From the NCBI GenBank assembly GCA_000421005.1, contig ATWA01000014.1, positions 1 through 49,150 of the forward strand: DNA of 49,150 nucleotides, given 5' to 3'. Position numbers and translations under genes: made by a program. The stretch's first letter is position 1. Every line of letters begins with the position of its first letter. The notes beneath the pieces are model-generated. The model saw only the letters and a list, made by a program, of their open reading frames with translations, made no database searches and was not told the DNA's origin. This document shows positions 32,859 through 41,166 of the stretch, in pieces. The DNA is from Clostridiales bacterium NK3B98. Its GTDB lineage: Bacteria > Bacillota > Clostridia > Oscillospirales > Oscillospiraceae.

Positions 32859-34427
32859 TCAACCGACCTGAGAGAAGAAAGCGGTCTCCGACGTGGTCAG
32901 ACCTTCTTTTGCCTGCTCCAGCCAATCCTCATAGCGCTGGCTGGAAATAGCGTTCTTGGCGTTGACCTGCCACAGATACAGATCGTCATAGCCGGTGAAG
33001 TACACCAGACGATAGCCGTGCAGGGTCTGATCCTCCACGATGGCGTAATCGCCTGCCTGATGCTCCTGACCAAACAGCCACTCGTCTACTTCGGCGTTCT
33101 GCTCACCCTTGCCCACGCTGGTGTACTCGGTGGTAGAGCCGTCGGTGTTCTCCTGCGCCATGGCAAGGAAGCTCTCTGCGGTGGCGTCGCCGGACAGCCA
33201 CTGCTCCTGCAAACCGTCAATCTTGGCCTTGGCGGCATCCCAATCGTACTCGGTGGCGGCGGTTTCATCTGCCTCTGTCTCGGCATCTGCGTTCTCTGCA
33301 TCCCCGGCAGCTTCGCTCTCCATCGCTTCTGCCTGCACCAGCAGGTTGTAGAAGTTTGCGCCGTAGTACTCGTCCAAGGAACGGCTGTTGAAGCGAACCA
33401 CATAGTAGCCGTCCACATACTCCTGCTCGTTGCTGTCAGTGGCAGTGGACTCGACGATGTCCACATCCCCCGCCTTCCGGCTGCTGTCAGTGACCCACTC
33501 GCCGAAGGGATAGTAACTCAGCATAGAAGAGCCCGTGCTGCTCAGATCGGAGAGAGAAAGCTCGGTGGCCTTTGCGGAGATGGTCTCCTCGTTGCCGGAA
33601 GCCAGAGCAGTCTTCATTTCCTCCGCCTTGGCAGAGGCATCCTGCTGAGCGGCGGCAAGAGCGTCGGCGTCGTAATCCTTCTGGTTGCCCTCGTCGTCGT
33701 ACTCAGGGGTCAGACCCAAAGAGACATAGTAGGCATTGTAATCAAACTCGTCAATGGTGGCGGCATTTTCTTCATAGTATGCCGTCATATCTTCCTCAGT
33801 GATGCCGTAGGAATCCTGCATATGCTGGGCGTATTCCACGGCAAGCTGCTGCTGAGTGAGTGCCTTCTTATAAGCGGAAGGAGTCATGAAACGGCCGTAG
33901 GCGTAGTTCAGATAGGCGGCGTCGGTGAGGCCATAGTTGGCAGCGGCGTCCGCCATGGCCTGATAATTGTCCTCCACCGTCTGCTTGCCCTCGTCAGAGA
34001 GGGTGTAGCCGTTGGACTGGGCATCCGTGCAGAGCAGAGCGACCTCCTGCATGGAAGACTTGGCCTGCTCCATCAGATGCTCCTTCCAGGTAACGCCTTC
34101 CTCGTACTCCTGCTCGTCCAGCGGCAGAGAGGTGTCCAGACCGTAGTAAGAGGCGTAGGATGCCACCTGATTGTAGCTGTTGAAATAGTAGAAATTCACG
34201 TCGTTGACGCTGAAGCCATAGGAGCCCACCTTATAGGCGGCGGCGCTGCGCTGAATCAGACCGGAGTCCCAAATCAGCAGGGCGGCGACCAGAATGGCCA
34301 CCACAATTCCGATGACCCAATAGAGGGTGCGGCGTTTTTTGTCCTCTGCCTGCTGGGTCATCTCCTGACGGCGGCGCACAGAGAGATTGCTCAGATCCTC
34401 CTGAGCGGTGTTCTTTTCATTCTTCAT
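32859..34427 (-). CDS. Membrane-anchored SurA/PrsA-like foldase
   Basis: The 522-residue product has a basic cytoplasmic N-terminus (about 1-34), one membrane segment (about 35-55) and a large acidic extracellular part. The SurA_N-like helical region (about 75-230, ending near QQQLAVEYAQHMQDSYGITEEDM split by position) precedes two stretches resembling divergent parvulin-type peptidyl-prolyl isomerase repeats. It probably assists folding of secreted proteins outside the membrane. Very acidic, Ala/Glu-rich linkers are present near 370-395. It has its own promoter and terminator. Isomerase activity is not assured because the parvulin motifs are weak. Confidence 0.75.
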   Translation of the reverse strand: MKNEKNTAQEDLSNLSVRRRQEMTQQAEDKKRRTLYWVIGIVVAILVAALLIWDSGLIQRSAAAYKVGSYGFSVNDVNFYYFNSYNQVASYASYYGLDTSLPLDEQEYEEGVTWKEHLMEQAKSSMQEVALLCTDAQSNGYTLSDEGKQTVEDNYQAMADAAANYGLTDAAYLNYAYGRFMTPSAYKKALTQQQLAVEYAQHMQDSYGITEEDMTAYYEENAATIDEFDYNAYYVSLGLTPEYDDEGNQKDYDADALAAAQQDASAKAEEMKTALASGNEETISAKATELSLSDLSSTGSSMLSYYPFGEWVTDSSRKAGDVDIVESTATDSNEQEYVDGYYVVRFNSRSLDEYYGANFYNLLVQAEAMESEAAGDAENADAETEADETAATEYDWDAAKAKIDGLQEQWLSGDATAESFLAMAQENTDGSTTEYTSVGKGEQNAEVDEWLFGQEHQAGDYAIVEDQTLHGYRLVYFTGYDDLYLWQVNAKNAISSQRYEDWLEQAKEGLTTSETAFFSQVG

Positions 34428-34489
34428 AGTCGATTGCCTCCAATGATTTGCCCGGAAAAACAGCCGGGTAAAAAAACGAAACCTTGTCT

Positions 34490-34518
34490 ATTATATCGGA
34501 AAGCATCCAAAAGCGCAA
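34490..34518 (-). promoter_or_regulatory. Promoter of the foldase gene
   Basis: Minus-strand TTGCGC (34518-34513) and TATAAT (34495-34490), spacing 17 bp. A CCCGG/CCGGG hairpin (34450-34468) lies in the short leader just before the ribosome site and could affect translation. Confidence 0.65.
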
Positions 34519-34557
34519 GAGCCAAATGGACGCCCTCTGCTCTGCTTTGACCAGCCA

Positions 34558-35343
34558 TCAGACGATGTTGGGATAATCCGTGCGACGAACCTGCACCACT
34601 GCCATACCCAGCGCCCGAAGCTGGGCAACCACCGTGGCGGGAGCCAGCTCGTCGGTGATGACGGTTCCGGTCTTTTCCAGAGAGCAGGAGGCGTAAGTGC
34701 CCGCCTTACCCACCTTGGTGTGGTCCGCCAGAATATAGAACTCCCGGGCGTGGGCGATCATAGTCTCGTTGATGCCCAGCTCGGTGGGAATCCCGCAGAG
34801 AATCTCTCCATCGGAGGAAATGCCGGCGCAGCCCAAAAATGCCTTGTCTGCGTGCGCCATGAGCAGATTGCGCATGGTGTTGTCGCCGGTCATAATGTGG
34901 CTCTGCCCCCGGAGGGTACCGCCCAAAAGGGTGAGGGAGACACCGGGGCCGTACTTGAACCGGACAGCGTTTCCATTGTTGGTAATGGCAAAAAAGCTGC
35001 GCTCCGAGGCAAACTCCATCAACCCTAAAGCAGTGTTGCTGCCGTTGATGAAAATAGTCTCCCCGTTGTGTACCAGCGTAGCGGCATACCGGGCAATCAA
35101 CTGGCGATAGAGATTGACTTCATCCTTGATGGAGGAAGGGGCGGTTCGGGGGTCTACTGTGGCACCTCCGTAAAACCGGCTGATCAGTCTCCGGTCTTCC
35201 AGCGCCTGCAAATCCCGCCGCACCGTCATCAGGGAGACGTTGAACAGCTGCGCCAGTTCCTCCACCCGGATTTCCTGACGCTCCCGAATCAGGGAGAGCA
35301 TCTGCGCCTGACGGTTATTGACACTCTGACGGTCACGTTTCAT
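34558..35343 (-). CDS. DeoR-family transcriptional regulator, probable ascorbate repressor
   Basis: The 261-residue product has a DeoR-type N-terminal HTH (about 8-60, EIRVEELAQLFNVSLMTVRRDLQ) and the C-terminal sugar-phosphate sensor domain (about 75-250, with INGSNTALGLMEF and DGEILCG...). In E. coli the ula regulon is controlled by the DeoR-family UlaR, which senses L-ascorbate-6-phosphate. Here the gene lies just past the PTS genes and 12 bp after a HAD phosphatase gene, so regulation of the divergent ula operons is likely. ATG 35343 follows AAGGAGGG. Confidence 0.88.
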   Translation of the reverse strand: MKRDRQSVNNRQAQMLSLIRERQEIRVEELAQLFNVSLMTVRRDLQALEDRRLISRFYGGATVDPRTAPSSIKDEVNLYRQLIARYAATLVHNGETIFINGSNTALGLMEFASERSFFAITNNGNAVRFKYGPGVSLTLLGGTLRGQSHIMTGDNTMRNLLMAHADKAFLGCAGISSDGEILCGIPTELGINETMIAHAREFYILADHTKVGKAGTYASCSLEKTGTVITDELAPATVVAQLRALGMAVVQVRRTDYPNIV

Positions 35344-35355
35344 TCCAAACCCTCC

Positions 35356-36057
35356 TTATTGGGCGTTGATGCTGTGCAGCAGGGGAATCAATTCCTTCAT
35401 GGTGACAATCACCGGCACACCCTCCGGAATGCCCTCCGGCTGTGCACTGGGACAGTACAGCACAGGACGCAGCCCCGCTTTCAGCGCACCCGCCACATCA
35501 TGGGACAGGGAATCGCCTACAAAAACGCATTCCTCCGGCTGACACCCCGCCTTTTTGGCGCAGGCGGTGAAGAGGGCGGGGTTGGGCTTTTCCACGTTTA
35601 CCTCCTCGCTGGAGACCACAAAATCCACCAGCGGGAGCAGACCCAGCCGGGACAGCTTTTCAAACTGCCAATCAGCTGTCATGTTGGTGCCAATGCCTAC
35701 CCTCAGCCCCAGCTCCCTGATTTTGCGTACCGTCTCCACCAGCTCAGGAGCGGCATCCATGTGCGCCAGCAGGGTATCCCAGTACAGGTGCTCCATCACC
35801 GGGGCGTGGGTCAGGGGCAGATGCAGCCGCTCCAGCAGACGCTGATAGCGAATCAAACGGTTGTGGGTGGCGGCGCAGTCGCTGCCCACCTGAGCCAGAT
35901 GCTCTCGCATGATTTCCCGGTGAAGGGCGTCAAACTGTTCCGGCGGCAGGGAGAGCTGATGCTCTGCGTAGGTTTTTATCGCCTGATAAGCATATTTATG
36001 TGCGGCTTGATAGCTGTATAGGGTATCATCCACATCGAAAACAACACAATGAATCAT
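35356..36057 (-). CDS. HAD-family hydrolase
   Basis: The 233-residue product has motif I FDVDDTLYSY, motif II GTNM (in GIGTNMTADW), and the C-terminal KPNPALFTACAKKAG ... CVFVGDSLSHDVAGA. These are those of HAD subfamily I phosphatases. It precedes the DeoR-family gene by 12 bp, so both are in one unit. A sugar-phosphate substrate from the ascorbate pathway is possible but not shown. ATG 36057 follows CAGGTGAG; an in-frame start 19 codons upstream lies within the promoter-terminator region. Confidence 0.85.
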   Translation of the reverse strand: MIHCVVFDVDDTLYSYQAAHKYAYQAIKTYAEHQLSLPPEQFDALHREIMREHLAQVGSDCAATHNRLIRYQRLLERLHLPLTHAPVMEHLYWDTLLAHMDAAPELVETVRKIRELGLRVGIGTNMTADWQFEKLSRLGLLPLVDFVVSSEEVNVEKPNPALFTACAKKAGCQPEECVFVGDSLSHDVAGALKAGLRPVLYCPSAQPEGIPEGVPVIVTMKELIPLLHSINAQ

Positions 36058-36071
36058 AAACTCACCTGAAC

Positions 36072-36104
36072 AAACAAAAATGGGAGCGGCTGAGCCGCTC
36101 CCAT
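36072..36104 (-). terminator. Terminator of the ulaG-PTS operon
   Basis: Minus-strand ATGGGAGCGGC and GCCGCTCCCAT (36104-36080) followed by TTTTTGTTTG. The HAD-deoR promoter abuts it, see 36105-36133. Confidence 0.85.
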
Positions 36105-36133
36105 ATTGTAGCAAAAATGCCGGTGTAATTCAA
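36105..36133 (-). promoter_or_regulatory. Promoter of the HAD-deoR unit
   Basis: Minus-strand TTGAAT (36133-36128) and TACAAT (36110-36105), spacing 17 bp, directly after the IIB stop. The start near 36098 falls inside the ascending arm of the terminator. Confidence 0.6.
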
Positions 36134-36139
36134 CAGAAA

Positions 36140-36448
36140 TCAGTCCAGCAGACCTGCGTCCTTCAGAGCCTTCTCCATCTCGGGCTGAGACATGATGTTG
36201 CGAAGGCCCAGCACGATGGTGCCCTTCTTCTGAGCGTCAGCGAAGGTGCCTACGAAGTTACGGGCGCAGAACACGATGTCATAGTTGACAGCGGCGCTCT
36301 TGCCCTCGCTCAGGGCGCAGTGGTGCAGGGAGGCGGGGGTGACGCCCAGCTTCTTCAGGGTCTTCTGCAGGGTCATCTTCATCATCAGAGAGGAACCGGC
36401 GCCGTTGGCGCAGCAGACCATAAACTTCTTGTTGTCCAGCTTAGACAT
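36140..36448 (-). CDS. ulaB: PTS ascorbate-type IIB component
   Basis: The 102-residue cytosolic phosphocarrier has the IIB loop CANGAGSS with the phosphorylated Cys13. It receives phosphate from IIA and passes it to ascorbate entering through IIC. Length and sequence match UlaB/SgaB. It is the last PTS gene of the operon, 112 bp after IIC, with a hairpin (36490-36518) in the gap. Confidence 0.92.
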   Translation of the reverse strand: MSKLDNKKFMVCCANGAGSSLMMKMTLQKTLKKLGVTPASLHHCALSEGKSAAVNYDIVFCARNFVGTFADAQKKGTIVLGLRNIMSQPEMEKALKDAGLLD

Positions 36449-36489
36449 GATGCATTACTCCTTTTTTGTAATAACGTTGGATATTCCGG

Positions 36490-36518
36490 GCAGGGAGTCA
36501 GTAAAACTGGCCCCCTGC
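36490..36518 (-). other. Intercistronic hairpin ulaA-ulaB
   Basis: Minus-strand GCAGGG with CCCTGC and inner CCAGT/ACTG. No T-run follows, so processing or stability is more likely than termination. Confidence 0.5.
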
Positions 36519-36560
36519 ATGGTGGATGAGATGAAATTGAAATCTTCAGAGGACTGTAAT

Positions 36561-38048
36561 TCAGTCCTTAATGCCCTTGTACTCCTTGTAGGCCTCGTAA
36601 TCCTCGGTCATGAGGAAGTAGCCCTTGGGATCGCGAGCATACTCGATCTGGGGGATTGCCATGAGGATGACCACCACGATGGCAGCGCCGATGTAGCCCA
36701 GATACTTCATAATGACGGTGAACAGGGGCCACACGGTATCCCAGTCGAACATACCCAGGTAGCCGCCGTACTGAGCCATGCCGACCCAGCCGGAGATGAA
36801 GGCAGCGCCGAAGACCTGAATCAGGCCGCAGAAGAAGGGTATTACCAGGCAGGCCTTCAGACCACCCTTTTCGTTGGCAACCAGACCGATGGTGGCGTTG
36901 TCGAAGAACACGGGAACGAAGCCGCAGATGATGATGACGGGGCTCTTAGCCACAATCAGGATCACGATAGCCAGCAGCTGGCCAACCAGACCGGCCAGGA
37001 AGCCGAAGGTCACAGCGTTGGCATCACCGAAGCCGTAGCACACTGCGCAGTCCACGCCGGGCACGGAGGAGGGCAGCAGTTTGTCAGCAATGCCCTGGAA
37101 GGAAGCGGTCAGCTCGGTGACGAAGGTACGAACGCCCAGCTGCAGGATAGCCAGATACACAGCGAAGTTCAGGGAGGTGGTCAGGCAGTACATCACGAAG
37201 TTGTTCTCTTCGGTGGTGGCGCCGCTCTCCACGAAGAAGGGCTTGCCGATGATGGCCATGATGGTGCCGAAGAAAGCGGTCATCAGGATGGCGGTGCAGA
37301 CCATGTTCTCATTGAAGATGGAGAAGAAGCCGGGCATCTCCATCTCGCCCACCTTGTTGATCTCACGCTGACGCTTACCGCCGTTGGTGCCGAACAGCTT
37401 GTCAGCCAGGATGTAACCCAGACGGATACCAAACATCTGCTGGTGAGCAATGGCGAAGCCAGCGCCGTCAGTCAGCTCCTGCATGGGCTTAACAGTCAGG
37501 TTGGAGCCCACAGCCCAGTAAGCGCCAAGGATGACAGACATAACAACCAGCATGACAACATCGTTGTTCAGCAGGCCGGGCAGAGCGAACATAATCAGCC
37601 AGTAAGCGGTAGCAGCCTGCTGCACCTGAACGTGACCGGTGGTGAACAGGGTGCGGCACTTGGTGATTTTGTTGAAGCGGACCAGCAGAATGTTGACGAT
37701 GAAAGCGATAAGCAGCAGGGTCATAGCCTGAGAGAAGCCCTTGCCGAACACTTCCTCAACACCGGCGGTCACGGCGTTCTGTCCATAGTAGGGGTCGATA
37801 ACAGCAGCGGTCAGGTTGAAGCGATCCTTCAGACCGGCCAGGATGGGACGGAAGGTGGAGGTCAGTCCGCCGGAGCCCACGTTCAGGATGAGCATACCGA
37901 TGATTGCCTTCAGGGTGCCGCCCAGAATGTCGTACCACTTCTTGCCCATGAGCGCATAGCCCAGCAGGGTCAAGAAACCGATCATGTATGGAGCCTGACG
38001 CAAAATGTAAGTTGCGAAGAAGTCCCATATTGCAGATAAGATTGCCAT
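36561..38048 (-). CDS. ulaA: PTS L-ascorbate-type IIC transporter
   Basis: A 495-residue membrane permease of the ascorbate (AG) PTS superfamily, slightly longer than E. coli UlaA. It has about eleven hydrophobic segments, and characteristic stretches such as APYMIGFLTLLGYALMGKKW split here by position about 21-40, NVGSGGLTSTFRP and FFDNATIGLVANEKGG. It carries L-ascorbate into the cell while phosphorylating it, together with the IIA and IIB genes on either side. ATG 38048 follows GAGAGGGAAA. Confidence 0.95.
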   Translation of the reverse strand: MAILSAIWDFFATYILRQAPYMIGFLTLLGYALMGKKWYDILGGTLKAIIGMLILNVGSGGLTSTFRPILAGLKDRFNLTAAVIDPYYGQNAVTAGVEEVFGKGFSQAMTLLLIAFIVNILLVRFNKITKCRTLFTTGHVQVQQAATAYWLIMFALPGLLNNDVVMLVVMSVILGAYWAVGSNLTVKPMQELTDGAGFAIAHQQMFGIRLGYILADKLFGTNGGKRQREINKVGEMEMPGFFSIFNENMVCTAILMTAFFGTIMAIIGKPFFVESGATTEENNFVMYCLTTSLNFAVYLAILQLGVRTFVTELTASFQGIADKLLPSSVPGVDCAVCYGFGDANAVTFGFLAGLVGQLLAIVILIVAKSPVIIICGFVPVFFDNATIGLVANEKGGLKACLVIPFFCGLIQVFGAAFISGWVGMAQYGGYLGMFDWDTVWPLFTVIMKYLGYIGAAIVVVILMAIPQIEYARDPKGYFLMTEDYEAYKEYKGIKD

Positions 38049-38093
38049 AAGTTTCCCTCTCTTTCAATTGTTCCTTTGGTTTGCTTTATGTGC

Positions 38094-38115
38094 AACTGCC
38101 TCAGCTCCGGCAGTT
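38094..38115 (-). other. Intercistronic hairpin at the IIA stop
   Basis: Minus-strand AACTGCC and GGCAGTT form a 7-bp stem starting in the stop codon of the IIA gene. No T-run. Confidence 0.5.
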
Positions 38116-38605
38116 ACTCATCATCGTCGGTGATGGGGGGGAACTTTTCCTCGGCGGCCAGAATGTCCTCCGGGGTGTTTGCCTCCATCAGTGCGTCCAG
38201 CAGCTCTTCGTTGGTGAAGATGCCGATGAGCTGCTGCATATTGTCCATATGCTCGCTGGGGTTTTCGGCGGCCAGCGTGAAGAACAGTTTGGCCACCTTT
38301 TCCTCGCCGTCCTCGTCCTTGCCGAAGCTCACCTCGTCTTTGACCCGCATGAAGCCCACGCTGGTCTTGTGGACGCCCTCGGCCCCCTCCTGAGAGTGGG
38401 GCATGGCCACATAGTGGTCGAACACCACATAGGGACCGTACTTGGTGATGCAGTCCACAATCTGCTGGTAATAGTTCTCGTCCACATAGCCGGTCTTTGC
38501 CAGACTCTCGGTGCTGAGCTTCACCGCCTCCTGCCATGTGTCCACATGATCCACAAACTTGTAATGACCACGCTCAACGATTTTCTGAAGAATGGTCTGT
38601 GCCAT
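38114..38605 (-). CDS. ulaC: PTS ascorbate-type IIA component
   Basis: A 163-residue PTS_EIIA type-2 domain protein. The phosphorylated histidine is His70 in VAMPHSQEGAEGVHKT. It accepts phosphate from HPr and gives it to IIB. The acidic C-terminus (TDDDE) is unremarkable. Second gene of the operon after ulaG; in E. coli the order is ulaA-B-C-D-E-F with ulaG divergent, so gene order here is rearranged. Confidence 0.92.
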   Translation of the reverse strand: MAQTILQKIVERGHYKFVDHVDTWQEAVKLSTESLAKTGYVDENYYQQIVDCITKYGPYVVFDHYVAMPHSQEGAEGVHKTSVGFMRVKDEVSFGKDEDGEEKVAKLFFTLAAENPSEHMDNMQQLIGIFTNEELLDALMEANTPEDILAAEEKFPPITDDDE

Positions 38606-38662
38606 AGATCAAAACTTCCTTTCTGGTTGGCGGATGCGTCATGAGGCGCACCCGCCTGAATA

Positions 38663-38688
38663 TTCCTGCCGGGTCTTACAGGCAGGAA
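38663..38688 (-). other. Intercistronic hairpin around the ulaG stop
   Basis: TTCCTGCC (38663-38670) and GGCAGGAA (38681-38688) pair across the ulaG stop codon. A second GC-rich hairpin (about 38629-38657) follows before the IIA gene. Confidence 0.55.
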
Positions 38689-39779
38689 CGATAGGGGATG
38701 TTCTGAGGTGCCTCGAAGCAGTCCTCAAAGCCCCGGCGATGGTGATAGTAGATCTTATCCTTGTCCTGCGGATAGACGTACTTGCCGCCCACCTGCCAGA
38801 AGAAGGGATGGAACTTGTACTCGTTGCGATCCTTCTTGAAATCGTAGAGCAGCTTGATCTCCTCGCAGTCAGCCTGGAAGTTGGTCCACACATCCCAGTG
38901 GATGGGCACGACCACCTTGCACTGGAGATTTTCAGCCATGCGCAGGATATCCACGGAGGTCATCTTATCCTGCATGCCGATGGGGTTCTCACCGAAGGAG
39001 CCGAAGGCCACGTCAATGTCGTAGTCCTTGCCGTGCTTGGCGAAGTAGATGGAGAAGTGGGAGTCACCGGAGTGATAGATGTTGCCGCCAGGGGTCTTCA
39101 CCAGATAGTTGACCGCCTTGTCGTCCATATCGGTGGGGCACTTGCCGGTCAGCTCCTCACGGTCGGGACCGGTAGAGTCGGTGGTGACGATGCAGGTACG
39201 GTCGAAGCTGTCCAGACAGACGATCTCGATGTCCTTGATTTTGATGACGTCGCCGGGCTTTACCACCTGGCAGCGCTCAGCAGGAACGCCCCACTTGATC
39301 CAGGTCTCCACGCTCTTCAGCGGGCCGATGAAGGGAACGGGAATGACGTTGCCCTTGTCATCGGTGGTGGTCATGCCGCTGTGCAGAACATGAGCAGCCC
39401 ACTCGGCGGACATATGATCCTGATGATAATGGGTAGCCAGAACAGCGTCCACATGCTTGAAAGCGAAGGGATCGGCTACGAAGGGGACATTACGCAGGTT
39501 GGGCTGCATGGCACGGCCGCCGCACATATTGGCCATCTGGTGACCTACAGCCATCTTGCCGTTGCCGTGGGTGCGCTTGCCGTTGCCGTTCCAGAAGTCG
39601 ATGGTGATGTTGGCGTCGCCGGGGGTCTTGAACCACACGCCGGTGCAGCCCAGCCACCACATGGCCACGTTGCCGGGCTGGACGACTTCATTCTCAATGT
39701 CTTCTACCAGCCAGGTGCCCCACTCGGGGAAGGTGGACATAATCCAGCTTTCCCGGGTCATCTCAGAAATTTTGCTCAT
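38676..39779 (-). CDS. ulaG: L-ascorbate-6-phosphate lactonase
   Basis: It opens the lactone of L-ascorbate-6-phosphate to 3-keto-L-gulonate-6-phosphate. The 367-residue metallo-beta-lactamase-fold protein has the metal motif HYHQDH at 117-122, further metal ligands such as DSHFS, and the family's N-terminal [10 protein letters not shown]. coli UlaG has 354 residues. ATG 39779 has AGGAGG seven bases upstream; a 32-codon extension runs into the promoter region. First gene of the minus-strand ascorbate operon. Confidence 0.95.
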   Translation of the reverse strand: MSKISEMTRESWIMSTFPEWGTWLVEDIENEVVQPGNVAMWWLGCTGVWFKTPGDANITIDFWNGNGKRTHGNGKMAVGHQMANMCGGRAMQPNLRNVPFVADPFAFKHVDAVLATHYHQDHMSAEWAAHVLHSGMTTTDDKGNVIPVPFIGPLKSVETWIKWGVPAERCQVVKPGDVIKIKDIEIVCLDSFDRTCIVTTDSTGPDREELTGKCPTDMDDKAVNYLVKTPGGNIYHSGDSHFSIYFAKHGKDYDIDVAFGSFGENPIGMQDKMTSVDILRMAENLQCKVVVPIHWDVWTNFQADCEEIKLLYDFKKDRNEYKFHPFFWQVGGKYVYPQDKDKIYYHHRRGFEDCFEAPQNIPYRSCL

Positions 39780-39846
39780 GATAGACCTCCTCATAAATGT
39801 ATACGAATGACGAATCAGTTTGTAAAAGGTTCTTACTCTGACCATA

Positions 39847-39896
39847 GTTATATCAAAAATATTGTTTCGTTTCAACTGGATTATATGTTCGTTTCA
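39847..39896 (-). promoter_or_regulatory. ulaG operon promoter with candidate repressor words
   Basis: Minus-strand TTGAAA (39875-39870) and TATAAC (39852-39847), spacing 17 bp. The word TTCGTTTCA occurs at 39866-39874, overlapping the -35, and again at 39888-39896, 22 bp away. Its complement contains AACGAAA, which also lies in the -35/spacer region of the opposite ulaE promoter. Confidence 0.6.
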
Positions 39897-39932
39897 TATA
39901 TTTATGAGCGAATTAAATGTTCGACTTAATAT

Positions 39933-39964
39933 GATTGTGTACTTTTGTAAGTACATTTACAATC
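39933..39964. promoter_or_regulatory. Nested palindrome in the ula regulatory region
   Basis: TGTACTT and AAGTACA (39938-39955) form a perfect 7-bp inverted repeat with a 4-bp centre, and GATTGT and ACAATC (39933-39938 and 39959-39964) enclose it. It sits midway between the two divergent promoters and is a candidate operator or activator site. Confidence 0.5.
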
Positions 39965-40103
39965 TGATTATACATGAAATAACGATATTTTGCAGAAAGA
40001 ATTGAACATATTACTGGTTTCTTTGCCCTGCTAAAGGATTTGTTATCGGCATTGTGCTGAAAAGAAAATAGATTTATTCTTTTGGTAAAATGTTTGATAA
40101 TGC

Positions 40104-40138
40104 TTGCCAAACGAAAATATTTGTTCTATAATTGAACA
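40104..40138 (+). promoter_or_regulatory. ulaE operon promoter and operator candidate
   Basis: TTGCCA (40104-40109) and TATAAT (40127-40132), spacing 17 bp. AACGAAA lies at 40110-40116 in the spacer, and TGTTC (40122-40126) with GAACA (40134-40138) form an inverted repeat centred on the -10. The leader to the TTG start is about 105 nt. Confidence 0.65.
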
Positions 40139-40241
40139 GGCAAATGGACATATAAGCGCGGCAATGTGCGACGCAAACACATGGTACCCGGTGATCCTGC
40201 GGCAAACGCTGCCGACAGGGAAGGAAAAGGAGGTCTATTCG

Positions 40242-41090
40242 TTGAAACAATATCATATCGGACTGTATGAAAAGGCCATGCCCCCCACGCTGAGCTGGAA
40301 GGAGAAGCTCACCTTCGCCAAGGAGGCTGGCTATGACTTTGTAGAGATCAGCATTGACGAGAAGGACGAGAAGCTGGCACGTCTGGACTGGTCCAAGGAG
40401 CAGCGTCTGGAGCTGGTGCAGACCATGAAGGAAGTGGGACTGCCCATCCGCAGTATGTGCCTGTCCGGTCACCGGAAGTATCCGCTGGGCTCGGCTGACC
40501 CCGCCACCCGGGCACGGGGCATGGAGATTATGGAAAAGGCGATCCAGTTCGCTGATGATCTGGGTATCCGTATCATCCAGCTTGCCGGCTACGATGTCTA
40601 TTATGAGGACAGCACCAAAGAGACCAAGGAGTTGTTTCTGGAAAACCTGAAAAAGGCCGCAGAGATGGCCTCCGTACACGGCATCACCATGGGCTTTGAG
40701 ACCATGGAGACGGAGTTTATGAACACCGTCTGGAAGAGCATGTTCTATGTCAACGCCGTGAACAGCCCCTATCTGGGGGTCTATCCCGACTCCGGCAATC
40801 TGACCAACGCTGCCGTGACCTACGGAACCAGCGTGCTGGACGATCTGGAGAGCGGACGGGGCCACATTGTGGCCATGCACCTGAAGGAGACGGTGCCCGG
40901 CAAGTTCCGGGAGATTCCCTTCCTCACCGGTCATGTGGATTTCCCCTCCATCATCGCCAAGGCGTGGGAGCTGGGTATCCGCCGCTATGTCACTGAGATG
41001 TGGTATGTGGGCAATGACGATACATGGGCGGATGACGTTCGCTTTGCCTGCTCCAAGATGAGCGAGCTGCTGAATCAGCAGGCAAAATAA
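40242..41090 (+). CDS. ulaE: L-ribulose-5-phosphate 3-epimerase (UlaE/SgaU type)
   Basis: It interconverts L-xylulose-5-phosphate and L-ribulose-5-phosphate. The 282-residue TIM-barrel product (QYHIGLYEKAMPP, YDFVEISIDEKDEKLARLDW split by position about 27-46, GFETMETEF, HLKETVPGKFRE) closely follows UlaE, which has about 284 residues. The start is TTG 40242, seven bases after AAAGGAGGT; an apparent upstream start lies inside the promoter. First gene of the plus-strand ascorbate operon. Confidence 0.95.
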   Translation: MKQYHIGLYEKAMPPTLSWKEKLTFAKEAGYDFVEISIDEKDEKLARLDWSKEQRLELVQTMKEVGLPIRSMCLSGHRKYPLGSADPATRARGMEIMEKAIQFADDLGIRIIQLAGYDVYYEDSTKETKELFLENLKKAAEMASVHGITMGFETMETEFMNTVWKSMFYVNAVNSPYLGVYPDSGNLTNAAVTYGTSVLDDLESGRGHIVAMHLKETVPGKFREIPFLTGHVDFPSIIAKAWELGIRRYVTEMWYVGNDDTWADDVRFACSKMSELLNQQAK

Positions 41091-41166
41091 AACAAGCATA
41101 TATAATAAGCAGAATCGTCTATTTCAAATGTGGATACAACCGTTATAATGTAGGAGGTAAGCGTCT

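Noticed and set aside
40104-40241. N-terminal extension of UlaE beginning at 40104
   Set aside because: It starts inside the promoter -35; the TTG at 40242 has a perfect ribosome site and gives the family length.
41124-41160. Internal promoter (TTTCAA, 16 bp, TATAAT) before the propeller gene
   Set aside because: The -10 is almost adjacent to the ribosome site, leaving a leader of only a dozen bases; more likely chance in an AT-rich spacer.
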